64,000 nucleotides of DNA from Paracoccaceae bacterium (GCA_030148745.1 JASBSV010000005.1:1-64000), one strand, 5' to 3'; positions 45,364-54,008 are shown, numbered from the stretch's first letter. Notes: generated by a model not told the origin, from the sequence alone. Program-made: numbers and translations.

Positions 45364-46466
45364 GCAAGATCGGCGTGATGATCTGCGGCCACGGCTCGCG
45401 CAGCCAGGCGGCGGTTGATGAATTTTCTGTCCTTGCCCAAAAGCTCCCGGCCTATCTGCCGGCCGAGTGGGAAACCGAATACGGCTATCTTGAATTTGCC
45501 AATCCGGTAATCCGCGACGGGCTCGACAAGCTGCGCGAGAAAGGCTGCGAGCGGATCCTTGCGGTGCCGGGCATGCTTTTTGCCGCCATGCATTCCAAGA
45601 ACGACATCCCGACGGTTCTGAACACCTATGCGGCAAAACACGGGGTTACGGTTTCATACGGGCGCGAGCTTGGGGTCGATCCCAAGATGATCGCCGCCGC
45701 CGGCGCCCGCCTGCAGGAGGCGATAGCCCAGGCCGATGCCCGCGACGGGGCGGTCGCTTTGCATGACACCTGTCTGGTGGTTATCGGCCGCGGCGCCTCG
45801 GACCCTGACGCCAACGGCAATGTCGCAAAGATCGCCCGGATGTTGCAGGAGGGTATGGGCTTTGGCTGGTGCGAAGTGGGATACTCCGGTGTCACTTTCC
45901 CGCTGGTCGAGCCTTGTCTGAGCCATGCATCGAAACTGGGTTACAAACGGATCGTGGTGTTCCCCTATTTCCTGTTCACCGGCATCCTGATCGACCGGAT
46001 TTACGGCTTTACCGATCAGGTCGCTGCAAGCCGGCCCGATATCCAGTTCGTCAAGGCCGGCTATCTCAACGACCACGATCTTGTTCTGGAAACCTTTGCC
46101 GAACGTATCACCGAACAGATCGGCGAGGTACCACCGCCCAATTGCGCGATGTGCAAATACCGCACTCAGGTGCTGGGCTTCGAGGCCGAGGTCGGAACGC
46201 CTCAGGAAAGCCACCACCATCATGTGGAAGGCCAGGGTGCCTCGGCCCCCGGCTCAAATGTTCAGGACTGTGCCCTGTGTCAGGATTTTTGTACCGGCCT
46301 CTGCCGGCTTCAGTCGCAGGACCATGCCGATCATGGCCATGACCACGGCCATCACCATCATCACCACCACGGCCACGATCACGACCATCACCATCATCAC
46401 CACGCCGCCTATCCGCATGCCGATCATCCCCATGGACCCGAAAGTGCGCGAAAGGGCAAAACATGA
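45360..46466 (+). CDS. cbiX: CbiX-type sirohydrochlorin cobaltochelatase with His/Cys-rich tail
   Basis: The 368-residue protein has two CbiX domains, starting MSKIGVMICGHGSR with His11 and a second half with TCLVVIGRGASDPDANGN. The C-terminus has CAMC (262-265), CALCQDFCTGLC (304-315) and then a run of His residues at about 320-350. In long CbiX proteins, a His-rich part and a CxxC near the end are known, the latter binding a 4Fe-4S cluster. CbiX inserts cobalt into sirohydrochlorin, the early-cobalt route. The gene heads the cobH-L-I-J-M run and overlaps the leader ORF by 4 bp. Confidence 0.93.
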   Translation: MSKIGVMICGHGSRSQAAVDEFSVLAQKLPAYLPAEWETEYGYLEFANPVIRDGLDKLREKGCERILAVPGMLFAAMHSKNDIPTVLNTYAAKHGVTVSYGRELGVDPKMIAAAGARLQEAIAQADARDGAVALHDTCLVVIGRGASDPDANGNVAKIARMLQEGMGFGWCEVGYSGVTFPLVEPCLSHASKLGYKRIVVFPYFLFTGILIDRIYGFTDQVAASRPDIQFVKAGYLNDHDLVLETFAERITEQIGEVPPPNCAMCKYRTQVLGFEAEVGTPQESHHHHVEGQGASAPGSNVQDCALCQDFCTGLCRLQSQDHADHGHDHGHHHHHHHGHDHDHHHHHHAAYPHADHPHGPESARKGKT

Positions 46467-46467
46467 C

Positions 46468-46500
46468 CTTCCATTTGGTCCAAATATCCTCGCCGAAGGC
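46468..46500 (-). repeat. 33-bp intergenic repeat, copy 4
   Basis: Read on the minus strand this copy begins GCCTTCGGCGAGGATATTT and ends AAATGGAAG. It starts one base after the cbiX stop codon on the plus strand. Both changes in the first block (T for C, A for G) lie in the GC-rich half. Confidence 0.75.
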
Positions 46501-46535
46501 GGTCTGCCCGCGCTGGCCCTTGCCGAGGGTCTGAC

Positions 46536-47177
46536 ATGCGTCCCTACCTAAAAGATCCAAAAGAAATCTATGCCGAAAGCTTTGCCACCGTCCGGCGCGA
46601 GGCGCGGCTTGATCGCTTTCCTCAAGGTCTGGACGCACTGGCGATACGGGTCATCCATGCCTGCGGGATGATCGAAGTCGCCGACAGGCTGGCCTTTTCG
46701 GGCGGCGCACACGCGGCAGGCGCCCAAGCCCTGCGCGCCGGCGCCCCTGTCTTATGTGACTGCCAGATGGTTGCCGCCGGTATCATCCGGCGCCGCTTGC
46801 CTGCCGAAAACGACGTTTTGGTCACGCTCAATGATCCAGAAGTGCCGCAGATGGCGCAGGCACTGGGCACCACGCGTTCGGCGGCGGCTGTGGATCTTTG
46901 GCGGGGCAGGATCGAAGGCGCGGTCGTAGCGGTGGGCAACGCGCCCACAGCACTTTTTCATCTGCTCGAGCGGCTCGATCAAGGCTGGCCGCGCCCGGCG
47001 GTGATCCTGGGCTTTCCAGTCGGATTTGTCGGCGCGGCCGAGTCTAAGGCCGAACTGGCAGGTGATCCGCGCGGCTGCGATTTTGTCACGCTTCGCGGCC
47101 GGCGGGGCGGATCGGCAATAGCCTCGGCGGCGGTCAATGCATTGGCCGCAGGACTGGCTGAGGAGGCAAGCAAATGA
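46536..47177 (+). CDS. cobH: Precorrin-8X methylmutase
   Basis: The 213-residue protein has the CobH/CbiC signature: IYAESFATVRREARLDRFP near residue 11, RVIHACGMIEVADRLAFS with the catalytic histidine, and a C-terminal GFPVGFVGAAESKAEL. CobH moves the C11 methyl group to C12 of precorrin-8, giving hydrogenobyrinic acid. The stop overlaps the cobL start by 4 bp. The gap to cbiX is about 70 bp and contains a 33-bp repeat. Confidence 0.96.
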   Translation: MRPYLKDPKEIYAESFATVRREARLDRFPQGLDALAIRVIHACGMIEVADRLAFSGGAHAAGAQALRAGAPVLCDCQMVAAGIIRRRLPAENDVLVTLNDPEVPQMAQALGTTRSAAAVDLWRGRIEGAVVAVGNAPTALFHLLERLDQGWPRPAVILGFPVGFVGAAESKAELAGDPRGCDFVTLRGRRGGSAIASAAVNALAAGLAEEASK

Positions 47178-48376
47178 CCGAACCCTGGCTCCATGTCGTT
47201 GGCATCGGTGAGGACGGGATTGAGGGGCTGGCGCCCGCAACCCGGGCCGTGGTCGAAGCAGCGCAGGTCATCATCGGCGGGGACCGGCACCATGACTTGT
47301 CCAAAACCGTCACCGCGCGGCGGCTGGCCTGGCCGTCGCCCTTTGACGCGCTGATTGATACGCTCTTGTCGCTCAAAGGCCAGCGCGTCGTCGTACTGGC
47401 AACGGGCGATCCGCTGTGGTTTTCCGTGGGCGCGCGCATTGGCCGGTCTATCGATCCGCGCGAAATTACCTATCATCCGCAGCTTTCGGCGTTTCAGCTG
47501 GCCTCGGCGCGCATGGGCTGGAGCATGGCGGATGTCGAGACACTGACCGTTCACGGCAGGCCGGTCGAGCAGATGATCGCTTTTATCCAGCCCTTTCAGC
47601 GGCTTGTGATACTGACGACCGGCGCCGAAACTCCGGCCCAGATCGCACGGTTTCTGACCGAACGCGGATTTGGCCAAAGCAGGATGACTGTGTTTTCGTC
47701 CATGGGCGGCGCTCAGGAAGCGCGGTTCGACGGGCTGGCCGAAAGCTGGTCCCATAGTGTTCCGGCCTTCAATACGCTGGCGGTCGAATGCGTGGCAGCG
47801 CCTGATGCCGCGCTTTTGCCGCGGGTTCCGGGGCTGGCCGATGCTTTGTTTCAGCATGACGGCACGATGACCAAACAAGAGGTTCGCGCGGCGACAGTGG
47901 CCAAATTGATGCCGATGCGCGGGGCGCTGCTGTGGGATATCGGAACCGGTTGCGGATCGGTCGCGATCGAGTGGATGCGCGCCGCGCGCTATGCTCGGGC
48001 CATCGGGATAGAGCCGCGCGCGGATCGCCGCGCCATGGCTGCCTCGAACGCTCTGGCGCTGGGCACGCCCAAGCTTGAACTGATCGAGGGGGCCGCGCCC
48101 GCCGCTCTCGAAGGGCTAGAGCCGCCTGACGCGATCTTTCTGGGCGGCGGGCTCAGCCCTGAGGCTTTCACAGCCGCTTGGGCGGCGCTGCGACCTTTGG
48201 GGCGGCTGGTTGCGAATGCCGTCACATTGGAAAGCGAGGCGGCGCTGATCGGCCTGCAAAGGGAATACGGCGGAGAGCTTGTCAAACTTCAGGTCAGCCG
48301 CGCCAAACCGGTCGGCAAGCTGACCGGCTGGCGCCCGTCGATGCCGGTGACCCAGTGGAGCCTTGTAAAGAGATGA
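47174..48376 (+). CDS. cobL: Precorrin-6Y C5,15-methyltransferase (decarboxylating) CobL
   Basis: The 400-residue protein is a fusion of CbiE-like (residues about 1-200, VVGIGEDGIEGLAPATR) and CbiT-like (about 225-400, LLWDIGTGCGSVAIEWMR) methyltransferase domains, the usual CobL form. It methylates precorrin-6Y (dihydro-precorrin-6X) at C5 and C15 and decarboxylates the C12 acetate. Starts and stops overlap by 4 bp on both sides, with cobH and cobI. Confidence 0.96.
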   Translation: MTEPWLHVVGIGEDGIEGLAPATRAVVEAAQVIIGGDRHHDLSKTVTARRLAWPSPFDALIDTLLSLKGQRVVVLATGDPLWFSVGARIGRSIDPREITYHPQLSAFQLASARMGWSMADVETLTVHGRPVEQMIAFIQPFQRLVILTTGAETPAQIARFLTERGFGQSRMTVFSSMGGAQEARFDGLAESWSHSVPAFNTLAVECVAAPDAALLPRVPGLADALFQHDGTMTKQEVRAATVAKLMPMRGALLWDIGTGCGSVAIEWMRAARYARAIGIEPRADRRAMAASNALALGTPKLELIEGAAPAALEGLEPPDAIFLGGGLSPEAFTAAWAALRPLGRLVANAVTLESEAALIGLQREYGGELVKLQVSRAKPVGKLTGWRPSMPVTQWSLVKR

Positions 48377-49074
48377 GCGGCACTCTGTACGGCGTCGGCC
48401 TTGGCCCGGGCGATCCTGAGCTTCTGACGCTAAGGGCGCATCGGCTTATTTCCACGGCGCGCGTGGTGGCCTATCCCACGCTGGAAGGCGGCAGCAGCTT
48501 TGCGCGCTCAATCGCCGAGCGGTTCTTGCCGCCCGGCGTGCAGGAGATCGTGATTGATATCCCGATGACGGTGGATCGTGCCCCGGCGCAAAGGGCCTAT
48601 GACTGCGCTGCCGAAACCATCGCGCAGATGCTGAGCGATGGTCACAATGTCGTTGTTCTTTGCGAAGGCGATCCGTTCTTTTACGGCTCGTTCATGTATC
48701 TTTTCGCCCGCCTTTCGGAACGGTTTTCGGTCGAAGTCGTGCCGGGGGTAACATCGCTGACCGCCTGCGCGGCCCGTGCGGCCATGCCGCTTGCAGCGCG
48801 CAACGAAAGGGTCACGATCCTGCCCGGCCCCCTTCCCGAAGAGGAACTGCGCCGCCGCATTGCCGGGGCTGAAAGCCTTGCGATCATGAAGGTCGGGCGC
48901 CATCTGGGCAAGATCCGCGCGGTGTTCGAGGATCTGGGCCTGACCGATCAGGCGGTCTATGTCGAGCGTGCGACCTTGCCCGAAGAACGCGTTTTGCCAC
49001 TGGCCGAGGCGCCCGAAAGCGCGCCCTATTTTTCGATGGTTCTGGTAACAAAGGGGGCCGATCCATGGCTTTGA
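48373..49074 (+). CDS. cobI: Precorrin-2 C20-methyltransferase
   Basis: The 233-residue protein starts LYGVGLGPGDPELLTLRA, the tetrapyrrole-methylase glycine loop, with VLCEGDPFFYGSFMYLF further on. It methylates precorrin-2 at C20 to precorrin-3A. I chose ATG 48373, whose overlap with the cobL stop (ATGA) suits this operon; a longer upstream frame lies inside cobL. The end overlaps the next gene by 10 bp. Confidence 0.95.
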   Translation: MSGTLYGVGLGPGDPELLTLRAHRLISTARVVAYPTLEGGSSFARSIAERFLPPGVQEIVIDIPMTVDRAPAQRAYDCAAETIAQMLSDGHNVVVLCEGDPFFYGSFMYLFARLSERFSVEVVPGVTSLTACAARAAMPLAARNERVTILPGPLPEEELRRRIAGAESLAIMKVGRHLGKIRAVFEDLGLTDQAVYVERATLPEERVLPLAEAPESAPYFSMVLVTKGADPWL

Positions 49075-50882
49075 AACCTGTGGTTCTTGCCTTGTCGCGA
49101 TCGGGCGAGCCGGTGGCCCACCAACTGGCTGCGGCAATTGGCGGCGCTGTACATGGCCGCGAAGGGCGTGTTGATCAAGCGGAGGCTTTTTTCCCCGATG
49201 CTTTGGAGCATATACGAACCCTCTTTGACGCGGGTCATCCAATTATTGGCGTCTGTGCCTCGGGAATTTTGATCCGTGCCGTGGCGCCGTATCTGACCGA
49301 CAAGCGTGCCGAGCCGCCGGTTCTGTCGGTGTCGGATGACGGCGGCGTCGTGGTGCCGCTTTTGGGCGGGCATCGGGGCGCAAATCGATTGGCCCGGCAA
49401 ATCGCGGCGGCATTGGGCGGCACGGCGGCGGTGACCACCGCAGGCGATGTTGCACTGGGCGTGGCGCTGGATGAACCGCCCGCAGGCTGGGTTCTGGGCA
49501 CCCCCGATCTGGCCAAAAAGACGATGGCGGATCTCTTGTCCGGCAAGGGCGCGCAAATCGCGGGTGATGCGGCAGAGGCGGCGGGATGGCTGCGCGATTT
49601 GCCGGCCGGTGAGGGGGTCGAGATTGCGGCCACCATGGCCCCCGCGCAAAGGGATGTCCTGACGTTCCATCCCCAACAGTTGACGTTGGGGGTGGGATGT
49701 GCGCGTAACTGCCCGCCCGAAGAACTTGCCGGGCTGGTAACAGATCTGCTCGCCAAGGCGCAGCTTTCACCCCATGCGATCAAGGGCGTCTATACGATTG
49801 ACCTTAAGGGCGACGAACCTGCGGTGCTTGATTTGTCGCGCAAGTTGGATCTGCCCCTGCGGCTGTTTTCGGCGGGCGAACTTGAAGGCGAGGCGCACCG
49901 GCTGGAAAACCCGTCAGATGTGGTCTTTGCCGAGGTCGGATGCCACGGCGTCGCCGAGGGCGCAGCGCTCGCCGGTGCCGGCCCAGATGCGAAACTGAAG
50001 CACCCCAAGGTCAAAACGGCAAATGCGACCGCGTCGCTGGCCCTTGCCCCGGCGCCCATTGAAACCCTGCGTGGTCGCCCGCGAGGGCGGCTGTCGGTGG
50101 TGGGCATCGGGCCGGGGCAGGCAAGCTGGCGCACACCTGAGGTCACGCGCCTGATTGCCGAGGCTGACGAATTGGTTGGTTATGGCCTTTATATCGACCT
50201 TCTGGGCCCGCTGGCCGCTGGCAAGGCGCGATCCGATTTTCCGCTGGGCGGCGAAGAGGATCGCTGTCGCTATGCGCTTGAGCGTGCGGGCGAAGGGCGC
50301 AACGTGGCGCTTGTCTGTTCGGGGGATGCCGGCATTTATGCCATGGGCGCGCTGGCGTTTGAGCTTCTGGACCGCAGCGCTGCAGAGCGTGGGGTCAGCG
50401 ATGCCGCCCGTCGGGTTGAGGTTATATCCTCGCCGGGCGTCTCGGCCCTGCAGGGGGCTGCCGCGCGTGCAGGGGCGCCGCTGGGGCATGATTTCTGCGC
50501 GATTTCTCTGTCGGACCTTCTGACGCCGCGCGCCGATATCGTCAAACGGCTGAGGGCCGCCGCCGAGGGCGATTTTGTCATCGCTTTTTATAATCCCGTC
50601 TCGATGCGTCGCCGGACCCTTTTGGCCGAGGCGCGCGATATCCTGCTGGCCCACCGGCCTGCGGATACACCTGTGATGCTGGCCTCGAACCTTGGGCGGC
50701 CAAATGAAAACCTGCGCTATCGGCGCCTTGCCGATCTGCAGGTGGACGAGGTGGATATGCTGACCGTGGTGCTGGTGGGCTCGTCCAATTCGCGGCTGGC
50801 GCAATTGGGCGAAGGCCCGCGCATGTATACCCCGCGCGGCTATGCGCGGCGGATCGACGGGGATCTCAGCGATGCAGGGTAA
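49065..50882 (+). CDS. cobJ: CbiG/CobE-CobJ fusion: precorrin-3B C17-methyltransferase with N-terminal CbiG domains
   Basis: The 605-residue protein has three parts: a CbiG-like N-terminal and central region (about 1-195, with PLLGGHRGANRLARQIA), a CobE/CbiG-C domain (about 205-330, LGVGCARNCPPEELAGLV and AEVGCHGVAEGAAL), and a CobJ/CbiH methyltransferase (about 341-600, RLSVVGIGPGQASWRTPEV). CobJ contracts the ring by methylating C17. In anaerobic pathways CbiG opens the lactone and releases the two-carbon unit; in classical aerobic pathways only the small CobE remains. Its start overlaps cobI by 10 bp. The full CbiG part is the notable feature. Confidence 0.93.
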   Translation: MALKPVVLALSRSGEPVAHQLAAAIGGAVHGREGRVDQAEAFFPDALEHIRTLFDAGHPIIGVCASGILIRAVAPYLTDKRAEPPVLSVSDDGGVVVPLLGGHRGANRLARQIAAALGGTAAVTTAGDVALGVALDEPPAGWVLGTPDLAKKTMADLLSGKGAQIAGDAAEAAGWLRDLPAGEGVEIAATMAPAQRDVLTFHPQQLTLGVGCARNCPPEELAGLVTDLLAKAQLSPHAIKGVYTIDLKGDEPAVLDLSRKLDLPLRLFSAGELEGEAHRLENPSDVVFAEVGCHGVAEGAALAGAGPDAKLKHPKVKTANATASLALAPAPIETLRGRPRGRLSVVGIGPGQASWRTPEVTRLIAEADELVGYGLYIDLLGPLAAGKARSDFPLGGEEDRCRYALERAGEGRNVALVCSGDAGIYAMGALAFELLDRSAAERGVSDAARRVEVISSPGVSALQGAAARAGAPLGHDFCAISLSDLLTPRADIVKRLRAAAEGDFVIAFYNPVSMRRRTLLAEARDILLAHRPADTPVMLASNLGRPNENLRYRRLADLQVDEVDMLTVVLVGSSNSRLAQLGEGPRMYTPRGYARRIDGDLSDAG

Positions 50883-50950
50883 TCATGGCTTGGGCGGCAT
50901 GACCGCAGAGGCCGGGAATATTTTTCTTAACCGGAACATAAGGTGACGGC

Positions 50951-51721
50951 ATGACGGTATTTTTTGTAGGCGCAGGCCCCGGCGATCCCGAGCTTTTGAC
51001 GCTCAAGGCCGCGCGGATCATCGCCAGTTGTCCGGTCTGTCTTTATGCCGGATCGCTGGTGCCCGAGGCGGTGGTGGACGGCGCTCCCGAAGGCGCGCGC
51101 GTCATGGACACAGCGCCGATGACACTGGATGAGACCCACGCCGAAATTCTGGCCGCCCATCAGCGCGGCGAGGATGTGGCGCGGGTTCATTCGGGCGATC
51201 CTTCGCTTTATGGCGCCATCGCGGAACAGATCCGGCGGCTAAAGGCCGATGGGATCGACTATCAGATCATACCGGGCGTTCCGGCCTATGTCGCGGCGGC
51301 GGCGGCGCTGGGTCAGGAGCTTACGATCCCGCAAATCGCGCAGTCCATCGTGCTGACGCGGGTGTCGATGAAATCAACCTCGATGCCCGCTGGTGAAACG
51401 CTGGACAATTTCGCGCGTAGCGGCACGACCCTTGCGATCCATCTGGGCATCCGCGCGCTGAGAGAGATCGAGCGCGCGCTGATCCCCCATTATGGCGCTG
51501 AATGCCCGGTCGTTGTGGCCTATCGCGTCGGCTGGCCCGATCAGGCCTTTATCAAGGGCACGCTGGGCGATATTCGCCTGAAGGTTCGCGCCGCCAAGAT
51601 CACAAGAACCGCCCTGATCCTGGTTGGCCCGGCCCTTGCCGAAGCACATGATTTTGTCGACAGCGCGCTTTACGACCCGACCAAATTTCATGTTTTGCGA
51701 ACCGGCGTTGAAAGCAGTTGA
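50951..51721 (+). CDS. cobM: Precorrin-4 C11-methyltransferase
   Basis: The 256-residue protein starts VFFVGAGPGDPELLTLKAAR, with ARVHSGDPSLYGAIAEQ, typical of CobM/CbiF. It methylates precorrin-4 at C11 to precorrin-5. It is the last gene of the cbiX run; the 68-bp gap from the fusion gene has a ribosome-binding site (AAGGTG-like) but no terminator. No terminator follows cobM either. cobK and cobF are not nearby. Confidence 0.95.
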   Translation: MTVFFVGAGPGDPELLTLKAARIIASCPVCLYAGSLVPEAVVDGAPEGARVMDTAPMTLDETHAEILAAHQRGEDVARVHSGDPSLYGAIAEQIRRLKADGIDYQIIPGVPAYVAAAAALGQELTIPQIAQSIVLTRVSMKSTSMPAGETLDNFARSGTTLAIHLGIRALREIERALIPHYGAECPVVVAYRVGWPDQAFIKGTLGDIRLKVRAAKITRTALILVGPALAEAHDFVDSALYDPTKFHVLRTGVESS

Positions 51722-51822
51722 AACACAGAGTTTCCGCAAAAAACCATGTGTCATTAAACCTTTGCTTGACCTTGGCAGGCTATTTGTCAGTCTGATCACA
51801 GGTGGCTTGGGTGGATTCGAAG

Positions 51823-52191
51823 ATGTCGACGTTTTTATCAAAAGAGGTTCAGGCAGGGCTTGAGCAGGCGCGCAAGCACGCGCTCAAAAAAAAGAGCCGT
51901 CTTCGCGTGCATGTGGATGACAAGATCTATCCGGTCCTGCGGCTCTGGGATGACGGTTTTTCACTGGATGCCGAACATGCGCCGCATTTGCGCGGCCTCG
52001 TCGATCTTTATGACGGCTCGCGCCATATCTATCAGTGCCTGATCGTCGCTTCGTCGGAGGAGCTGGGCGAGATGCGGTATGAGTTCAAGCGCAATACCGC
52101 CACGACCGACCGCCCGCCGCTGGATTTTCACCGTGACGAAAACGCGCCTGTCGGGCTTTTGCCAAAGATGAAGTTCGGCAGGCTGATTTAA
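51823..52191 (+). CDS. Small cytoplasmic protein of unknown function, 122 aa
   Basis: The 122-residue product is basic at the N-terminus (KHALKKKSRLRVHV) and then appears to be beta-rich, with WDDGFSLDAEHAPHLRGL in the middle. I am not sure of its family. The layout, a basic R-rich stretch followed by a short beta domain, recalls a divergent PilZ domain, but the RxxxR and DxSxxG motifs are not clear. It starts at ATG 51823, 102 bp after cobM, and may be on the same transcript. It is convergent with the MalY/PatB gene. Confidence 0.7.
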   Translation: MSTFLSKEVQAGLEQARKHALKKKSRLRVHVDDKIYPVLRLWDDGFSLDAEHAPHLRGLVDLYDGSRHIYQCLIVASSEELGEMRYEFKRNTATTDRPPLDFHRDENAPVGLLPKMKFGRLI

Positions 52192-52224
52192 TCAGACCTG
52201 CCCGGATCGCCCGGACGACGTTGT

Positions 52225-53394
52225 TCATTGCAGATCGGCGAAAGCCTCGGTCAGCCGCGCGGCGGCGTCTTCGATAATGGGTCGGGGCAGGCCGAGATTA
52301 AAGCGCAGAAAGCTTTCACCGCCGGTGCCGAAGGCCGCGCCATGACTGGCGGCGATTTTTGCCTTCTGCTCAACGCGGCGGGTGAATTCCGCTGGCTCCA
52401 TCCCGGTTCCCGTAAAATCGACCCAGGCCAGATAGGTCGCATCAAGCGGCATCGAACGCACGCCGGGAATGGCATTGACCGCCGTGTCGAAAATCCTCCG
52501 GTTCTCCTCAAGGTAGCGATTAAGCGCATCGACCCATGCCGCGCCCTCGGGCGAATAGGCTGCCGTGACCATGAACAGCCCGAAGGAGTTCGGCGACAGG
52601 CCCAGCGCTTTCATTCGTTTGCCAAAACGGGCCCGCAGATCGGGATCGGGGATGATCACGTTGCCGGTGTGCGAGCCGGCGATGTTAAAGGTCTTTGTCG
52701 CCGCGGTCATCATCACCAGACGCTCGGAAATACCGTCGATCAGCGCCGCAGGGGTATGTTTGTGCCCTGAAAATGTGATGTCGTGATGAATTTCATCGGA
52801 CACAATGATCAGATCATGGCGCCGCGCGAAATTGGCCACGTCCTGCAGTTCTTCACGCGTCCAGACACGGCCGCCGGGGTTATGCGGAGAGCAGAGGATA
52901 AGCATCGTTTCATTGCCGGTCATCTGCGCGTCATAGGCATCGAAATCCATCTCGTAACGCCCGCTGTTCTGAACCAGCGGGCATTCGACCACCTGACGGT
53001 CGCTCGCACCGATTACGCGGGCAAATGCGTGATAGACAGGCGTGAACAGAACCACCCCATCGCCCGGTTTGGTAAAGCTGTCGATGCACATGGCGGTCCC
53101 GTTCACCAGCCCGTGGGTTGAAAAGATCCACTCGGGCTCGACCGACCAGCCGTGGCGATTTTTCATCCACCAGATGATCGCCTGCCGATAGTCGCTGTCA
53201 TCGCCGAAATAGCCATAGATCCCGTGATCGGCCATGCCCTGAACCGCGCGCTGAACACAGGCGGGGGGACGAAAATCCATATCCGCCACCCACATCGGAA
53301 TACCCTCATCGGCAGAGACGGAATATTTTGCCTCCATCATGTCCCATTTGTCGCTATGTGTGCCGCGGCGGTCGATTATTTCGTCAAAGGTCAT
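52225..53394 (-). CDS. PLP-dependent cystathionine beta-lyase / C-S lyase, MalY/PatB family
   Basis: The 389-residue protein is a fold-type I PLP enzyme: MWVADMDFRPPACVQRAV near residue 34, ILCSPHNPGGRVWTREEL, and the PLP lysine in TAATKTFNIAGSHTGN. It is of the MalY/PatB type, which cleaves cystathionine or cysteine conjugates to pyruvate, ammonia and a thiol. It is divergent from the first deformylase gene. The in vivo substrate cannot be read from the sequence. Confidence 0.92.
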   Translation of the reverse strand: MTFDEIIDRRGTHSDKWDMMEAKYSVSADEGIPMWVADMDFRPPACVQRAVQGMADHGIYGYFGDDSDYRQAIIWWMKNRHGWSVEPEWIFSTHGLVNGTAMCIDSFTKPGDGVVLFTPVYHAFARVIGASDRQVVECPLVQNSGRYEMDFDAYDAQMTGNETMLILCSPHNPGGRVWTREELQDVANFARRHDLIIVSDEIHHDITFSGHKHTPAALIDGISERLVMMTAATKTFNIAGSHTGNVIIPDPDLRARFGKRMKALGLSPNSFGLFMVTAAYSPEGAAWVDALNRYLEENRRIFDTAVNAIPGVRSMPLDATYLAWVDFTGTGMEPAEFTRRVEQKAKIAASHGAAFGTGGESFLRFNLGLPRPIIEDAAARLTEAFADLQ

Positions 53395-53486
53395 GTGGTT
53401 CTCCGTTCGTCTGCGGGAAACCTACTGTGCGCAGTGGCGAGCGCAAGGAGATTGCGAAGCTCACCGACATCGCCTACATCCCCTGC

Positions 53487-54008
53487 ATGACTATTCGGCC
53501 GATTATCATCCATCCCGACCCGCGCCTTAAAACGGTGGCTGCACCGGTGACTGACATCACCGATGCGGTGCGCCGTCTTGGGGCAGATATGCTTGAAACC
53601 ATGTACGACGCGCCGGGCATCGGTCTGGCCGCGCCGCAGGTCGGCGTGCTGTCTCGCCTGCTGGTGATGGATTGCGTCAAGGGAGAGGGTGCGCCGCCGC
53701 GCCCCATGGTCTTGATCAACCCCGAGATCGTCGCGGCCTCGGAAGAGACGAACACCTATGACGAAGGCTGTCTGTCAATCCCAGAACAATACGCCGAAAT
53801 TACCCGCCCGGCCGAAGTTGACGTGCGCTGGATGGGTCTGGACGGCGAGGAGCATCAGGAGCATTTTGACGGGCTTTGGGCGACATGCGTCCAGCATGAG
53901 ATCGATCATCTGAACGGCAAGCTGTTTATCGATTACCTCAAACCGCTCAAACGACAGATTATCACTCGCCGGATGCAGAAACTGAAACGGGAGCGGGCGC
54001 GGGCGTGA
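53487..54008 (+). CDS. def: Peptide deformylase
   Basis: The 173-residue protein has all three deformylase motifs: GIGLAAPQ at 44-51, EGCLSIP at 93-99 with the metal-binding Cys95, and HEIDH at 137-141 with the catalytic Glu. It removes the formyl group from nascent proteins. I chose ATG 53487. The stop overlaps the next deformylase-like gene by 4 bp, starting the run def > def-like > def-like > fmt. Confidence 0.96.
   Translation: MTIRPIIIHPDPRLKTVAAPVTDITDAVRRLGADMLETMYDAPGIGLAAPQVGVLSRLLVMDCVKGEGAPPRPMVLINPEIVAASEETNTYDEGCLSIPEQYAEITRPAEVDVRWMGLDGEEHQEHFDGLWATCVQHEIDHLNGKLFIDYLKPLKRQIITRRMQKLKRERARA

Noticed and set aside
50905..50940. Possible fifth copy of the 33-bp repeat before cobM
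   Set aside because: Only about 11 bases around CGGGAATATTT match and the orientation is opposite to the other four.
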